In this document: piece by piece, positions 19,917-28,024 of the stretch
Layout: each line of letters starts with the position of its first letter
Position numbering within the stretch: position 1 is the first letter of the stretch
From: Cohnella ginsengisoli
GTDB lineage: Bacteria; Bacillota; Bacilli; Paenibacillales; Paenibacillaceae
DNA length: 64,000 nucleotides
Assembly (NCBI RefSeq): GCF_029525555.1
Contig: NZ_JAPDHZ010000002.1
Coordinates: 1,711,868-1,775,867, forward strand
Reading direction: 5' to 3'
Notes under the pieces: model-generated
Database searches by the model: none
What the model saw: the letters and a program-made list of their open reading frames with translations, nothing else
What the model was told of the DNA's origin: nothing
Position numbers and translations under genes: made by a program

Positions 19917-20041
19917 CTGCGCGCCTCCCTTTCCCGTGCTCTTTTCATTTTAGAAAAGCGCGGAACGGTCCGCCCAGCATGCAATGCAACGATCGGGGAC
20001 TGAAAAAGAACGAAGGTTGAAAGGGCCGCAGCCGATCCGCG

Positions 20042-21142
20042 TTAACGGATCGCAGGCCCGGCAGCGGATTCGCGCACGATCAGCTGCGGCTTGTAGATGT
20101 GGCCGACGCCGCGGCCGGCCGCGGCCTTGTCCAGCATCGTCACCAGCGACTGCGCGGCGCGCTCGCCCAGCTCCGCCTTCGGGTGGGAGACCGTCGTCAG
20201 CTTCACCTCGGTCGCGGTCGCCAGGAACGAGTCGTCGAAGCTGACGATCGACAGGTCCTCGGGGACCCGGAGCCCCGCCTCGCGGATGACGTCCAGCAGC
20301 GACACGGCGAGCTGGTCGTTGTAGCAGACGATCGCCGTCGGCGGCTCCGGCCGCGCGAGCAGCTCGCGCAGCGCCTCCTGCGGCCTGTCGTCGCGGTTTT
20401 CCGTGCGGTAGCGCACGAGCAGGTCCGGCGGAACCGACATACGGCGCTCCCGATGCGCCTGAACGAACCCCTTCATCCGGTGCACGCCCTGCAGATCGTC
20501 CGTCTTGAACAGCCCGACGATCGCGCGGTGTCCGGCCGCGAGCAGATGCTCCGCCGCCAGGACGCCGCCCGCTTCGTCGTCCACCTTCACGCAGGGCCAG
20601 TCCAGATCCGGATACTGCTCGTTGATCATCAGCATCGGAATGCCGTGGTACTCCAGCGCCATGAACGTCTCGTAATTCGGGTTGCCCTCCGCGCTCTTCG
20701 TCGGCTCGACGATGAGTCCGCACACGCCCTGCGACAGCATCGTCTCCAGGCTCTCCCGTTCCTTCTCCTTGCTGCCTTCGGTGCTGGACAGCAGCAGCCG
20801 GTAGCCCTTCTCCTTCAGCGCGGCTTCGACGCCTCGCACGATGGAGGGGAAAATATAATCCGAGATATGCGTCGTGATCAAGCCGACCATCCGGCTGGCG
20901 CCCGGCCCTCTGCGATCTCCCTGAAGCTTGGCCACGAACGTGCCCTTGCCCTGCTCGCGGGACAGCCAGCCTTCGCTGACCAGCTCGCCGATCGACTGCC
21001 TGACCGTCTGGCGGCTTAAGCCGAACTGCTCGGCCAGCTCGTTCTCGGATGGCAGCTTGTCCCCGGGACGGTACTTGCCCGCCGCGATCCAGGAGGCGAT
21101 CTCTTCCTTTAACCGCTGATACTTCGGGTATTGCGGATTCAA
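20042..21142 (-). CDS. araR: Arabinose repressor AraR (GntR head, LacI-like sensor)
   Basis: The 366-residue regulator is clearly AraR: an N-terminal GntR winged helix (PKYQRLKEEIASWI to QGKGTFVA, about 1-75) fused to a LacI/periplasmic-binding effector domain. It closely resembles Bacillus AraR as recalled (ISDYIFPSI, DGLIVEPTKSA-like, VSFDDSFLA). I choose TTG 21142 because GAGGTG lies 6 nt upstream; the next in-frame TTG at 21160 has no ribosome site. An AraR box overlaps its promoter, indicating autoregulation. It controls araDB about 13 kb downstream and possibly genes outside the window. Confidence 0.95.
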   Translation of the reverse strand: MNPQYPKYQRLKEEIASWIAAGKYRPGDKLPSENELAEQFGLSRQTVRQSIGELVSEGWLSREQGKGTFVAKLQGDRRGPGASRMVGLITTHISDYIFPSIVRGVEAALKEKGYRLLLSSTEGSKEKERESLETMLSQGVCGLIVEPTKSAEGNPNYETFMALEYHGIPMLMINEQYPDLDWPCVKVDDEAGGVLAAEHLLAAGHRAIVGLFKTDDLQGVHRMKGFVQAHRERRMSVPPDLLVRYRTENRDDRPQEALRELLARPEPPTAIVCYNDQLAVSLLDVIREAGLRVPEDLSIVSFDDSFLATATEVKLTTVSHPKAELGERAAQSLVTMLDKAAAGRGVGHIYKPQLIVRESAAGPAIR

Positions 21143-21174
21143 ACCGTTCACCTCGCGCAAAACGTATAGCAGCT

Positions 21175-21183
21175 ATTATAGCA
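21175..21183 (-). promoter_or_regulatory. araR promoter, extended -10
   Basis: On the minus strand TGCTATAAT is an extended -10 with no clear -35, which the operator region replaces. About 35 bp upstream of the araR start. Confidence 0.6.
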
Positions 21184-21192
21184 CAGCGGCGC

Positions 21193-21208
21193 ACTTGTAC
21201 GTACAATC
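21193..21208. promoter_or_regulatory. AraR operator of araR
   Basis: It contains the perfect palindrome TTGTACGTACAA (21195-21206), the same core as the araDB operator, placed in the -35 region of araR. Confidence 0.8.
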
Positions 21209-21238
21209 AAAAGCAGCCGGCTGCCCGCGGTTAAACGG

Positions 21239-21895
21239 TTAGTCGTTCCAGCGCGCCACGAGCATTTCGAGCTTTTGCCCGTCCAGCGTCGGCACGACCA
21301 GATCCGCTTCGGAAAAGTCGAGCCCGGCCGTCATCGCGTTCGGCACGGCGATGCCGTACAATCCTGCAGCCTTCGCCGCTCTCAGCCCGTTCAGCGAATC
21401 CTCGATGGCGACCGCCTCGCCCGGCTCCACGCCAAGCGATCTGACGGCCAGCCGGTACAGCGCCGGATCTGGCTTTACCTTTTCCACGTCGTCCGCCGTG
21501 TGGATCGCGTCGAAATGTCTCCGAAGGTCGAGCCGTTCCAAATGCGGTTCGATCCATGCGCGGTAAGAGCTCGTAGCCAGGCCAACCGCGAGACCCAGCC
21601 GCTTCGCCTCCTCCAACGCGTCCAGAATGCCCGGCAGCAGCGGCACCTGGTGCACCATCCCGGCGTACAGCTCGCCGAACCGGGCGTCGAACCACGCGCG
21701 GTCGATCTCCTCTCCGGTGAATGCGGACAGCTCCGCGCAGGCGTCGAAGCCGTGCAGCGTGCCGATCGCGCCGGCCCACTTGTCCATCGGAAGCTCGTGC
21801 CCCCGCTCCCTGAAGATTCCGTTCATCGCCTCGTAAGTCACGGTTTCCGTATCCAGTATCGTCCCGTCAAAATCGAACACGACCGCCTTGATCAT
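21239..21895 (-). CDS. HAD-superfamily phosphatase, beta-phosphoglucomutase-like
   Basis: The 218-residue HAD subfamily IA protein has motif I DFDGT at residues 8-12, motif II ATSS and motif III KPDPALY with EDSLNG. The helical cap lies between motifs I and II, as in PgmB and phosphatases such as YhcW. It probably dephosphorylates or isomerises a sugar phosphate in the cytoplasm; the substrate cannot be told. Start ATG 21895 has GGGGGAG upstream. It ends about 100 bp before the araR operator region but is not evidently cotranscribed with araR. Confidence 0.8.
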   Translation of the reverse strand: MIKAVVFDFDGTILDTETVTYEAMNGIFRERGHELPMDKWAGAIGTLHGFDACAELSAFTGEEIDRAWFDARFGELYAGMVHQVPLLPGILDALEEAKRLGLAVGLATSSYRAWIEPHLERLDLRRHFDAIHTADDVEKVKPDPALYRLAVRSLGVEPGEAVAIEDSLNGLRAAKAAGLYGIAVPNAMTAGLDFSEADLVVPTLDGQKLEMLVARWND

Positions 21896-22043
21896 CGCTG
21901 TCTCCAACTCCCCCTTCTCGCTCCTAATCGTCCCGCAGGACATGCCCGCCAGCGACAAAACGCCCCGGCCCATGCCGGAGCGCTCTGCGCTTCCTATCGG
22001 AATGATAAGGCGGCTCGAACCGCAAGTCGCCTCGGTTTTCGTC

Positions 22044-22601
22044 TCAGCCCGCGTTTTCCCGCATGAACAGGGCCCCGATGACCAGCGCGCCGAGAATGCC
22101 CCACACTGCATTGATCTTGAGATACTGTACCATGATAAAGTAAGCCGCGGCAAGCGCGAACGGCAGAAAGACGACCGGTCCGCCGCTGCGCTGGAACGCG
22201 TACTTGGCGAAGTCGTAGGCCAGCATCGCGAGCATGACGAAGATGACCGGCTGCACGCCTTTGATCATCCCTTTTATATAGGGATTGCCCTGCAGCCTGT
22301 GCATCAGGCCGACGAGCAGCACCATGAGCAGGGCCGTCGGCAGCACGACCGCCGTCACGGCCATGAGCGCGCCCAGCCAGCCGGCGACCTTGAACCCGAT
22401 ATAAGCCGCCAGTTTGGTGGCGATCGGTCCGGGCAGCGCGTTGCCGAAGGCGATCGCCTTGCCGAATTCCTCGTTGCCCATCCATTGGTACCGGTTCACG
22501 ACTTCGTTCTGATACAAGGGGATAATCGAAGGTCCTCCGCCATAGCCGAGCATCGTCGATCTCCCGAACGCGATAAACAAATCCACCAGTTGCTTGATCA
22601 T
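22044..22601 (-). CDS. chrA: Half-size chromate transporter ChrA
   Basis: The 185-residue membrane protein is the short-chain (single-domain) ChrA form, with GYGGGPSIIPLYQNEVV near the N-terminus and FGNALPGPIATKLAAYIGF. About six hydrophobic segments are seen. Short ChrA proteins normally occur as an adjacent pair of opposite membrane topology; no second half is seen on either side here. Function may be anion export, with chromate the known substrate for the family. Start ATG 22601 follows ACGGAGG. Confidence 0.8.
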   Translation of the reverse strand: MIKQLVDLFIAFGRSTMLGYGGGPSIIPLYQNEVVNRYQWMGNEEFGKAIAFGNALPGPIATKLAAYIGFKVAGWLGALMAVTAVVLPTALLMVLLVGLMHRLQGNPYIKGMIKGVQPVIFVMLAMLAYDFAKYAFQRSGGPVVFLPFALAAAYFIMVQYLKINAVWGILGALVIGALFMRENAG

Positions 22602-22947
22602 GCCGTTCCTCCGTTCCCGCGCCCTGCGATTGCAGGTCGTTCGAATTGCTTTTCGCGAGTGCGCTCAGCTAGCTTCTATTGTAGTGGAAGGAACGATCGC
22701 GACGCTACGTCTCGTTCAATTCGTTGTACGCCAGGATGATTCGAGCCGCCCGGATTCGGAACGGGATACAACGATTCGCCGAACCCCTCGTTGAATGCTG
22801 CAAGCGAGGACGCACGGTCGCCTGCCCGAGACCGCGAGCCGCGCACGACTCCGTCCGTCCGCGCATACGCTGCCTCTACCGGGCGAATTGACGCCAAATC
22901 GCTAAAGGGTGTATCGTGACCGTAGAGTAGAGAGGAGCCGGTAAGCC
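22602..22947. other. Intergenic region between divergent chrA-like and map-like genes
   Basis: No gene is supported in these 346 bp. They hold the map-like promoter at 22888-22917 and the leader of the chrA-like gene. Short open frames here lack ribosome sites and family features. Confidence 0.6.
22888..22917 (+). promoter_or_regulatory. Promoter of the methionine aminopeptidase gene
   Basis: TTGACG (22888-22893), an 18-bp spacer and TATCGT (22912-22917). The gene starts 30 bp further on behind AGAGGAG. Confidence 0.5.
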
Positions 22948-23700
22948 ATGTTGACGCTTAAATCTCCCCAGGAGATCGAGCATATCCGAGCGGCGGGAGC
23001 CGTGGTAGCCGCCTGTCACAAGGAGATCCGCAAGATGATCCGCCCAGGCGTGACGACGTGGCAGATCGAAGAGCTCGTCGAGGACGTTATGGCGAGCTAC
23101 GGCGCAAGACCGTTCACGAAAACATACAAGGACTATAAATTCGCGACTTGCGCTTCGGTCAACGACGTTATCGCGCACGGCTTTCCCAATCATACGCCGC
23201 TTAAAAACGGGGATCTCGTCACGATCGACACGGTCGCGGAGCTGAACGGCTGGCTCGGCGATTCCGCATGGACCTATGCCGTGGGCGAGCTGTCGCCGAC
23301 GGCGGAAAAGCTGATGCGCGTGACGAAGGAATGTCTGGATATCGGCATCCGGCATGCCGTCATCGGCAACCGGATCGGCGACGCGATGTATCCGCTGCAC
23401 AAGCATGCGGCGGCAAACGGCTTCTCCTGCGTTCGCGAGCTTGCCGCGCACGGCATCGGCCGGGAGCTGCACGAGGAGCCCAGCTTCATTCATGTCGGCA
23501 TACCCGGCAAAGGCTTCCGCTTCAAGGAAGGCATGGTCATCACGATCGAGCCGATGATCAACGAGGGGACCTGGCGAATGAAGATCGACGAGGACGGCTG
23601 GACCGCGCGCACGATGGACGGCAAGCTGTCCGCGCAGTTCGAGCATACGATCGCGATCACAAAGGACGGCCCCGTGATTTTGACTTCGCAGGACGACTGA
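22948..23700 (+). CDS. map: Methionine aminopeptidase, type I
   Basis: The 250-residue enzyme removes the initiator Met from new proteins. All metal ligands and the key His are visible: H77, D94, D105, H168 (AAHGIGRE), E201 (TIEPM) and E232 (QFEHT). It lacks the zinc-finger extension. Length and isolated location suggest the second, MapB/YflG-like enzyme of bacilli rather than the copy in the ribosomal-protein cluster. It has its own promoter and a terminator right after the stop. Confidence 0.93.
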   Translation: MLTLKSPQEIEHIRAAGAVVAACHKEIRKMIRPGVTTWQIEELVEDVMASYGARPFTKTYKDYKFATCASVNDVIAHGFPNHTPLKNGDLVTIDTVAELNGWLGDSAWTYAVGELSPTAEKLMRVTKECLDIGIRHAVIGNRIGDAMYPLHKHAAANGFSCVRELAAHGIGRELHEEPSFIHVGIPGKGFRFKEGMVITIEPMINEGTWRMKIDEDGWTARTMDGKLSAQFEHTIAITKDGPVILTSQDD

Positions 23701-23713
23701 TATGGGCGCGACG

Positions 23714-23765
23714 AAAAAAGCCTTCGGCACCCGGAACGGTTGCCGAAGGCTTTAATAAGGTTTTT
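23714..23765. terminator. Bidirectional terminator between map and catE-like genes
   Basis: AAGCCTTCGGCA (23718-23729) pairs with TGCCGAAGGCTT (23741-23752). A6 precedes it and a short T tract follows, so it can act for both convergent genes. Confidence 0.8.
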
Positions 23766-24625
23766 AGGCGCGAACCGTCAGCAGCACGCGATTCGACGAA
23801 GGATCGGCGACGAGGTAGCCGTCCTCGTACTGCTCCGACGGAATGCCTAGCTCGCCGAGCGCGGACAAAATGCGAGCGAGCTCCGCGGCGTCCGGCAGCC
23901 GGACCGTGAAGAAGATCAGCCCGGGCGCGTTCGCTGGCGGCGGCGGCGCGCCGACGCCCGCCCACGTATTCAGTTCCGACGTGGTGATGATAGCCGCCGG
24001 CGGACACGAACAGCGCCTGGCCCCCGTAGTTGGCGACGATATCGAAGCCGAGCGCGTCTACATAGAATCGCTTGGCTTCTTGCAAATCTCTGACGTGAAG
24101 ATGCACATGCCCCATCACGGTGCCGGCCGGCAGTCCGGTCCACGGCTTGTCGCCGGCCAAAGCGAGCAGCCCCTCGATATCCACCGGGTCCGTCGCCATC
24201 GCGACCTCACCCGTCGGCGTGTAGGACCAGGTATCCCGCGGGCGGTCGGCGTATACCTCGATGCCGTTGTCGTTGGGATCGCTCAGATAGATCGCCTCGC
24301 TGACGAGGTGGTCGCCCTGCCCGATGGGGACGCGGCGCTGGAGGAAGTTGCGCACGGCAAGCCCCAGCGCTTCGCGCGTCGGCACGAGGATCGCGAAGTG
24401 GTAAAGGCCCGTGCGCCTGCGCGGCGCCGGAACCGCGCCCTCGGACAGCTGCTCGAGCTGCAGCAAGGCGGCAGGTCCTCCTACGCCCATGCGAGCCGTC
24501 GCGCCCTCGCGGGAGATGAGCTGGAGGCCGATGATCTCCTCATAAAACTTGATGGAACGATCAAGCTCCGAAACCTTCAAATAAACGGTGCCGAGATCGG
24601 TATCGGGATGGATGGAACGCGTCAT
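23764..24625 (-). CDS. catE: Catechol-2,3-dioxygenase-like VOC protein, CatE type (frameshifted)
   Basis: The corrected product has 286 residues, the length of Bacillus CatE (YfiE). Two VOC (glyoxalase/bleomycin) modules are visible: an N-terminal one with TGLYHFAILVPTR and a C-terminal one with GHVHLHVRDL and GGYHHHVG. Conserved His and Glu residues would bind the metal. It probably opens catechol-type rings during detoxification. The frame breaks near 23971-23980, where an extra base turns the family's HHHVGLNTWAG into HHHVGTEYVGG; this run is only AA, so it differs from the other breaks. Start ATG 24625 has GAGGA upstream. Confidence 0.8.
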
Positions 24626-24660
24626 AGGGACCGTCCTCTCTAATAAATTAATAAAGTAAA

Positions 24661-24677
24661 TAACTTTTAGTAAGTTA
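24661..24677. promoter_or_regulatory. Candidate operator upstream of the catE-like gene
   Basis: TAACTT-TTAGT-AAGTTA is a perfect 6-bp-arm inverted repeat in an AT-rich stretch about 40 bp before the gene. In Bacillus, catDE is controlled by a DUF24/HxlR-type repressor at such sites; the link here is inferred. Confidence 0.5.
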
Positions 24678-24714
24678 CACTTTATCCGATTCGACACCGA
24701 CTGTCAAGCAATGC

Positions 24715-24935
24715 TAGCGTCTCCGCAACGTTTTAACGATATCCCCTTGAGTCAGGAAAGCTGGCGCATAGGTCTTCGCCACGTTTTAACAGTATCCCCT
24801 TCAATCAGGAACGCTGACGCACGAGTCCCGATACGTTCTAACTGTATCCCTTTAGGCCAGAAACGCTTCGCGCGTGTATCCCAGCGTTTAAGAGGATTCC
24901 GCAGATTCAGGAACGGCTCCCTGCTTAGGAATACG
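24715..24935. repeat. Degenerate tandem repeat array A, four copies
   Basis: Four copies begin with CGTTTTAAC-like sequence at 24729, 24782, 24834 and 24884 (spacings 53, 52, 50). The consensus is CGTTTTAACNRTATCCCCTT, then TCAGGAACGCTG. An inverted copy (GGGGATATTGTTAAAACG) lies at 25031-25048. The whole gap 24626-25115 between the catE-like gene and the TetR gene has no supported gene. Confidence 0.75.
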
Positions 24936-25030
24936 ATCATCGCAACGGAGCGTCAGAGGTTATCATCGGGCACGCAAAAAGCCAAAAAGGTCGGGTGCTA
25001 GGGGACTGCGGTACATTCGTCCTGTTCGAA

Positions 25031-25048
25031 GGGGATATTGTTAAAACG
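25031..25048 (-). repeat. Inverted copy of the array A core
   Basis: This is the reverse complement of the core at 24729-24746 with one mismatch. It could pair with it at long range. Confidence 0.7.
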
Positions 25049-25115
25049 TAAAAATGAAGGCCATTTTGTTAGTTAAGGCGGCCCTCCTCTCAGCTTCTGT
25101 CTCAAGGGCGCTCGC

Positions 25116-25700
25116 TCAGTTCGCTTCGCCCTGCGCTCTCAAAGCCTTGACGCCGGCAATAAACGTATCCACCAGCAGACGAAAGGTGACATCCAAATCC
25201 AGCGGCATGCCGAAGCCTCCCTGGCGCTCGATCGAGACGAAGCCGTGCAGCACGCTGCGAATGCCGCGCACGGCGTGGATGGCCGCGTCTCCGCGCAGGC
25301 CGTAGGTCTCGATGACGCGGACGACGAGGGAGACGACCCGGCCGCCGGCTTCCGCGAGAACGGCGTCGTCGGGATCGGGCGCGCGCTGAACCGCTTCGTA
25401 CAAGCCCGGATGCCGGCGCGCGAACGCGAGGTAAGCGCGGCTGAAGGCGCGCAGGGTTTCGTCGCCCTCGGCTTCGTCCAGCACGGCTTCGAAGCTTTCC
25501 GCCATTTTACCGAGGCCGGACAGCGCCAGCTCACGCCGCAAATCAGGCAAGCCGTTCACGTGATTGTAAAGGGAAGGCGAACGAATCTTCAGCTTTTGCG
25601 CAAGGGATGCTAACGTTACGGACTCCAGGCCGTGTTCATCGGCCATCTCCGTGGCTGCCTGCAGCAGCGTTGCCCGGTCAAGGCCGATTCGCGGTGACAT
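25116..25700 (-). CDS. TetR-family repressor
   Basis: The 194-residue regulator has an N-terminal helix-turn-helix (GLESVTLASLAQKLKIRSPSLYNHVNGLPDLR, residues about 20-50) and a TetR C-terminal WHG-like ligand domain. I choose ATG 25700 because AAAGGAGGGG precedes it by 6 nt. The gene overlaps the end of the metallo-hydrolase gene by 23 bp, so the two are coupled. Two near-identical palindromes at the operon promoter are its likely sites, giving autorepression. Confidence 0.88.
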   Translation of the reverse strand: MSPRIGLDRATLLQAATEMADEHGLESVTLASLAQKLKIRSPSLYNHVNGLPDLRRELALSGLGKMAESFEAVLDEAEGDETLRAFSRAYLAFARRHPGLYEAVQRAPDPDDAVLAEAGGRVVSLVVRVIETYGLRGDAAIHAVRGIRSVLHGFVSIERQGGFGMPLDLDVTFRLLVDTFIAGVKALRAQGEAN

Positions 25701-26436
25701 GACTGGCCCCTCCTTTGCCTTGGGATTCAAGAACGCGCTCCGCGTCGCGCACCGAAGCGTTCATCGACCCGAGCGGATCCGCGACCATCCGGCCGTGTCC
25801 CACGGCCAGGAGCGTCGGTTGCAGCCCGACGAGCCGCTTGGCCGAACGGAGCGCCTCGGCAGGGCTCCAGGTCGCCATCGCCGGAAAAGGGAACAACGGC
25901 TGCATCTTCCCGGACACGGCCATGCCGCCGCGAATCTGAAACGCGTCTCCCGCGATCAACGCGCCCGTGCGCGTATCCAGAAAAGACATCGAGCCGGGCG
26001 TGTGGCCGGGCGTCGATACCGCGAGCAGCGAGCCTACGCGGTCGCCGTCGGCGAGCAGCGTGTCCGCCCGGGTACGGACGGCGCCCGGCTTCGGCACGCT
26101 GCCCTTAACGGGCGATTGCGACTCGCCCGGATCCAGCGTCTTGTCTCCGGCGAGCAGCCTGGCGTCCCTCGCCGAGATGAGGACTTCGGCGTCGGGCAGC
26201 GCGGACTTCAGCCGGTCAAGCGCGCCGATATGGTCGCCATGCGCATGCGTCAGCAGAATGCGCCGAATCGGCTTGCCGATTCGGGCCGCTGCGTCAATAA
26301 TGCCCTTGGCGCTGTAGGGAAGCGCCGCGTCGACCAAGGTCAGGCCGTCCTGCTCCTCCACGAAGTACGCATTGACCGGAAAAAAGCGCGGCATGAAGGA
26401 AAGTTGGTGCACGTGCGCGCGTGTCGTCATTCGCAT
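25678..26436 (-). CDS. Metallo-beta-lactamase-fold hydrolase
   Basis: The 252-residue cytoplasmic enzyme has the binuclear-metal signature THAHGDHIG (about residues 62-70), a later STPGHTPGSM and AGDAF. This is the glyoxalase-II/lactonase-like branch, not a secreted beta-lactamase, because no signal peptide is seen. Start ATG 26436 is preceded by GGAGG with 8-nt spacing. It is the first gene of an operon with the TetR regulator, which suggests a detoxification enzyme induced by the TetR ligand. Confidence 0.85.
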   Translation of the reverse strand: MRMTTRAHVHQLSFMPRFFPVNAYFVEEQDGLTLVDAALPYSAKGIIDAAARIGKPIRRILLTHAHGDHIGALDRLKSALPDAEVLISARDARLLAGDKTLDPGESQSPVKGSVPKPGAVRTRADTLLADGDRVGSLLAVSTPGHTPGSMSFLDTRTGALIAGDAFQIRGGMAVSGKMQPLFPFPAMATWSPAEALRSAKRLVGLQPTLLAVGHGRMVADPLGSMNASVRDAERVLESQGKGGASHVTANRP

Positions 26437-26458
26437 ATTTTTAACCTCCGTTTGTCTA

Positions 26459-26475
26459 AACTAATCTTATTAGCT
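26459..26475. promoter_or_regulatory. TetR operator 2
   Basis: AACTAAT-CTT-ATTAGCT is a near-perfect palindrome just downstream of the -10 box. It shares AACTAAT-N3-ATTAG with the site at 26483-26499; the centres are 24 bp apart. Confidence 0.7.
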
Positions 26476-26477
26476 TT

Positions 26478-26506
26478 AATATAACTAATTGCATTAGTTT
26501 TTGCAA
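26478..26506 (-). promoter_or_regulatory. Promoter of the metallo-hydrolase/TetR operon
   Basis: TTGCAA (26501-26506), exactly 17 bp, and TATATT (26478-26483) on the minus strand. The spacer contains operator 1. Confidence 0.75.
26483..26499. promoter_or_regulatory. TetR operator 1
   Basis: AACTAAT-TGC-ATTAGTT, a perfect 7-bp-arm palindrome lying between -35 and -10. Confidence 0.75.
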
Positions 26507-26561
26507 GCCTGATTTTTTTTGGATTTTAGATTAGACGACGATGATAACGACGACGACCCAA

Positions 26562-26602
26562 AAACGAAAAACTCCATCCACCCTTTTCTCCCGGTTGGAT
26601 GG
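26562..26602 (-). terminator. Terminator of the AraC-type regulator gene
   Basis: CCATCCA (26574-26580) pairs with TGGATGG (26596-26602). On the minus strand the stem is followed by two T-rich stretches. The gene's stop lies 10 bp upstream. Confidence 0.65.
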
Positions 26603-26611
26603 CGCTTCAAA

Positions 26612-27520
26612 TTACTTAGCGTCCTGTAGGGATATAGACTCGCGAAGGCGTTTGATATCGCTTAAGGGAGGCCTGCCGAACATCCGGGCATATTCGCGGC
26701 TGAACTGGGACGGACTATCGTAGCCCACTTGAAATCCCGCATTCGCGGCTTCCGGAATATCCGAAAGCAATAAGCGGCGAGCCTCCTGCAGCCTTACTTG
26801 TTTTTGATATTGCAAGGGGCTCATGGCAGTAACTTCTTTGAAATGAGCGTGCAAGGAAGACGCGCTCATGCTTGCAGCCTTGGCGAGCTCGTCAATACGC
26901 AAAGGCTTGGCGAAATCGCGGTTGATGAGATGAATGACCTTCGCGATCCGTTGGGCATTGCTGCCGGCCACGGCGAACTGCAGGACGGCGGCGCCCTGCT
27001 CGTCCTGTAAAATCCGGTAAAGAATTTCACGAATGACCAAAGGAGCAAGCGCAGGGATATCCTGCGGCGTGTCTAATAGACGGACTAACCTCAATACGGC
27101 CTCTAGCAGGGACGGGCTCGTTTGACTTACCACCAGGCCGCGTCTGGAAACTTCCTTCAGATCCCGCTCCGAATTGAACTCCTTGATCATATCTACGATC
27201 TGATCCGTACTAAAATCCAGTTGAAGGCTAAGGTAAGGATACTGCGCCGTGGCCTTGATGATCTGTCCGGTAATCGGCAAATGGACGGAGGCGACCAGGT
27301 AGGATGCCGGATCATATCGATAACTCTCTTGTCCCAACATGATCAACTTGGATCCTTGTGCAACGATACACAAGGATGGATTATAGATCGAATAGATCGG
27401 TTGGGACGCTCCGTCGGAGCGAATGAACTTCAAGGAAGGAATGGCCGTAGCATGCGCGCCCTCAGGATACCGGTCAATAATAAAAGCCAATTCCTTCTGC
27501 TTTTTTAACGATCTCGTCAT
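26612..27520 (-). CDS. AraC-family regulator with AraC_N cupin domain
   Basis: The 302-residue regulator has an N-terminal AraC_N-type cupin (SIYNPSLCIVAQGSKLIMLG, YLVASVHLPITG) and a C-terminal double helix-turn-helix (IDELAKAASMSASSLHAHFKEVTAMSPLQYQKQVRLQEAR, then VGYDSPSQFSREYARMFG). It is intact. It is divergent from the Atu4866-like/MFS/SDR operon and probably controls it. Similar trios with this regulator are often linked to oxidoreductases and efflux. The G+C content looks lower than in the flanking genes. Confidence 0.88.
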   Translation of the reverse strand: MTRSLKKQKELAFIIDRYPEGAHATAIPSLKFIRSDGASQPIYSIYNPSLCIVAQGSKLIMLGQESYRYDPASYLVASVHLPITGQIIKATAQYPYLSLQLDFSTDQIVDMIKEFNSERDLKEVSRRGLVVSQTSPSLLEAVLRLVRLLDTPQDIPALAPLVIREILYRILQDEQGAAVLQFAVAGSNAQRIAKVIHLINRDFAKPLRIDELAKAASMSASSLHAHFKEVTAMSPLQYQKQVRLQEARRLLLSDIPEAANAGFQVGYDSPSQFSREYARMFGRPPLSDIKRLRESISLQDAK

Positions 27521-27739
27521 CCCCTGTCATCGTCTCCTCACAAGCTCCTTCCGCGCCCCGTTTGCGAATTATTTTATTCCGATTTGGAGGATTATGCAAG
27601 AACTCAACTGGATTCGGCTACCGGGCAGCCTCTTATTTATTACATACTGAAGTCACTGAAATGCTTTCTGGCGCCACCGTTCATTTAAAAAAAGCAGGCG
27701 TTCGTAAGCAATCCCCATTCATCAAAGGAGGAAATCAAA

Positions 27740-27995
27740 ATGGAAAACAACAGGGGCGAACAACGATCCTATGTCGGCATGTGGGTTACCCGGGACGGTT
27801 ACGTTCGGCAAGCGCTTTTACCGAATGGCCGCTATGACGAGGCTCGCGGCAATCGGAAAAGCGCTTATCAGGGCAGCTATACCATTAAGGGAGATCATAT
27901 CGACTATGTGGACGATACCGGCTTCACTGCCGACGGAGAGTTTCGAGACGGCATTCTCTACCACGGCGGCATGATTTTTTTATCGGGAAAAATAA
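27740..27995 (+). CDS. Small Atu4866-domain protein (frameshifted)
   Basis: The corrected 84-residue product matches the Atu4866 domain: YVGMWVTRDGYVRQ, then LPNGRYDEARGNRK, YQGSY, DYVDDTGFTADGEF and GGMIFYREK. The function of the family is unknown; it forms a small beta-barrel-like fold and often sits beside SDRs and AraC regulators. As read, an extra base in T7 27975-27981 removes the stop and appears to fuse it to the transporter. Dropping one T gives the stop at 27993-27995 and a normal family length, so the fusion is artificial. Confidence 0.75.
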
Positions 27996-28024
27996 ACGTT
28001 CCTATCGAGAGGAGAACGGCAAGC

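Noticed and set aside
22676..22897. A 73-residue open frame as the missing ChrA half or a small gene
   Set aside because: It is not hydrophobic, shows no ChrA motif and has no ribosome site.
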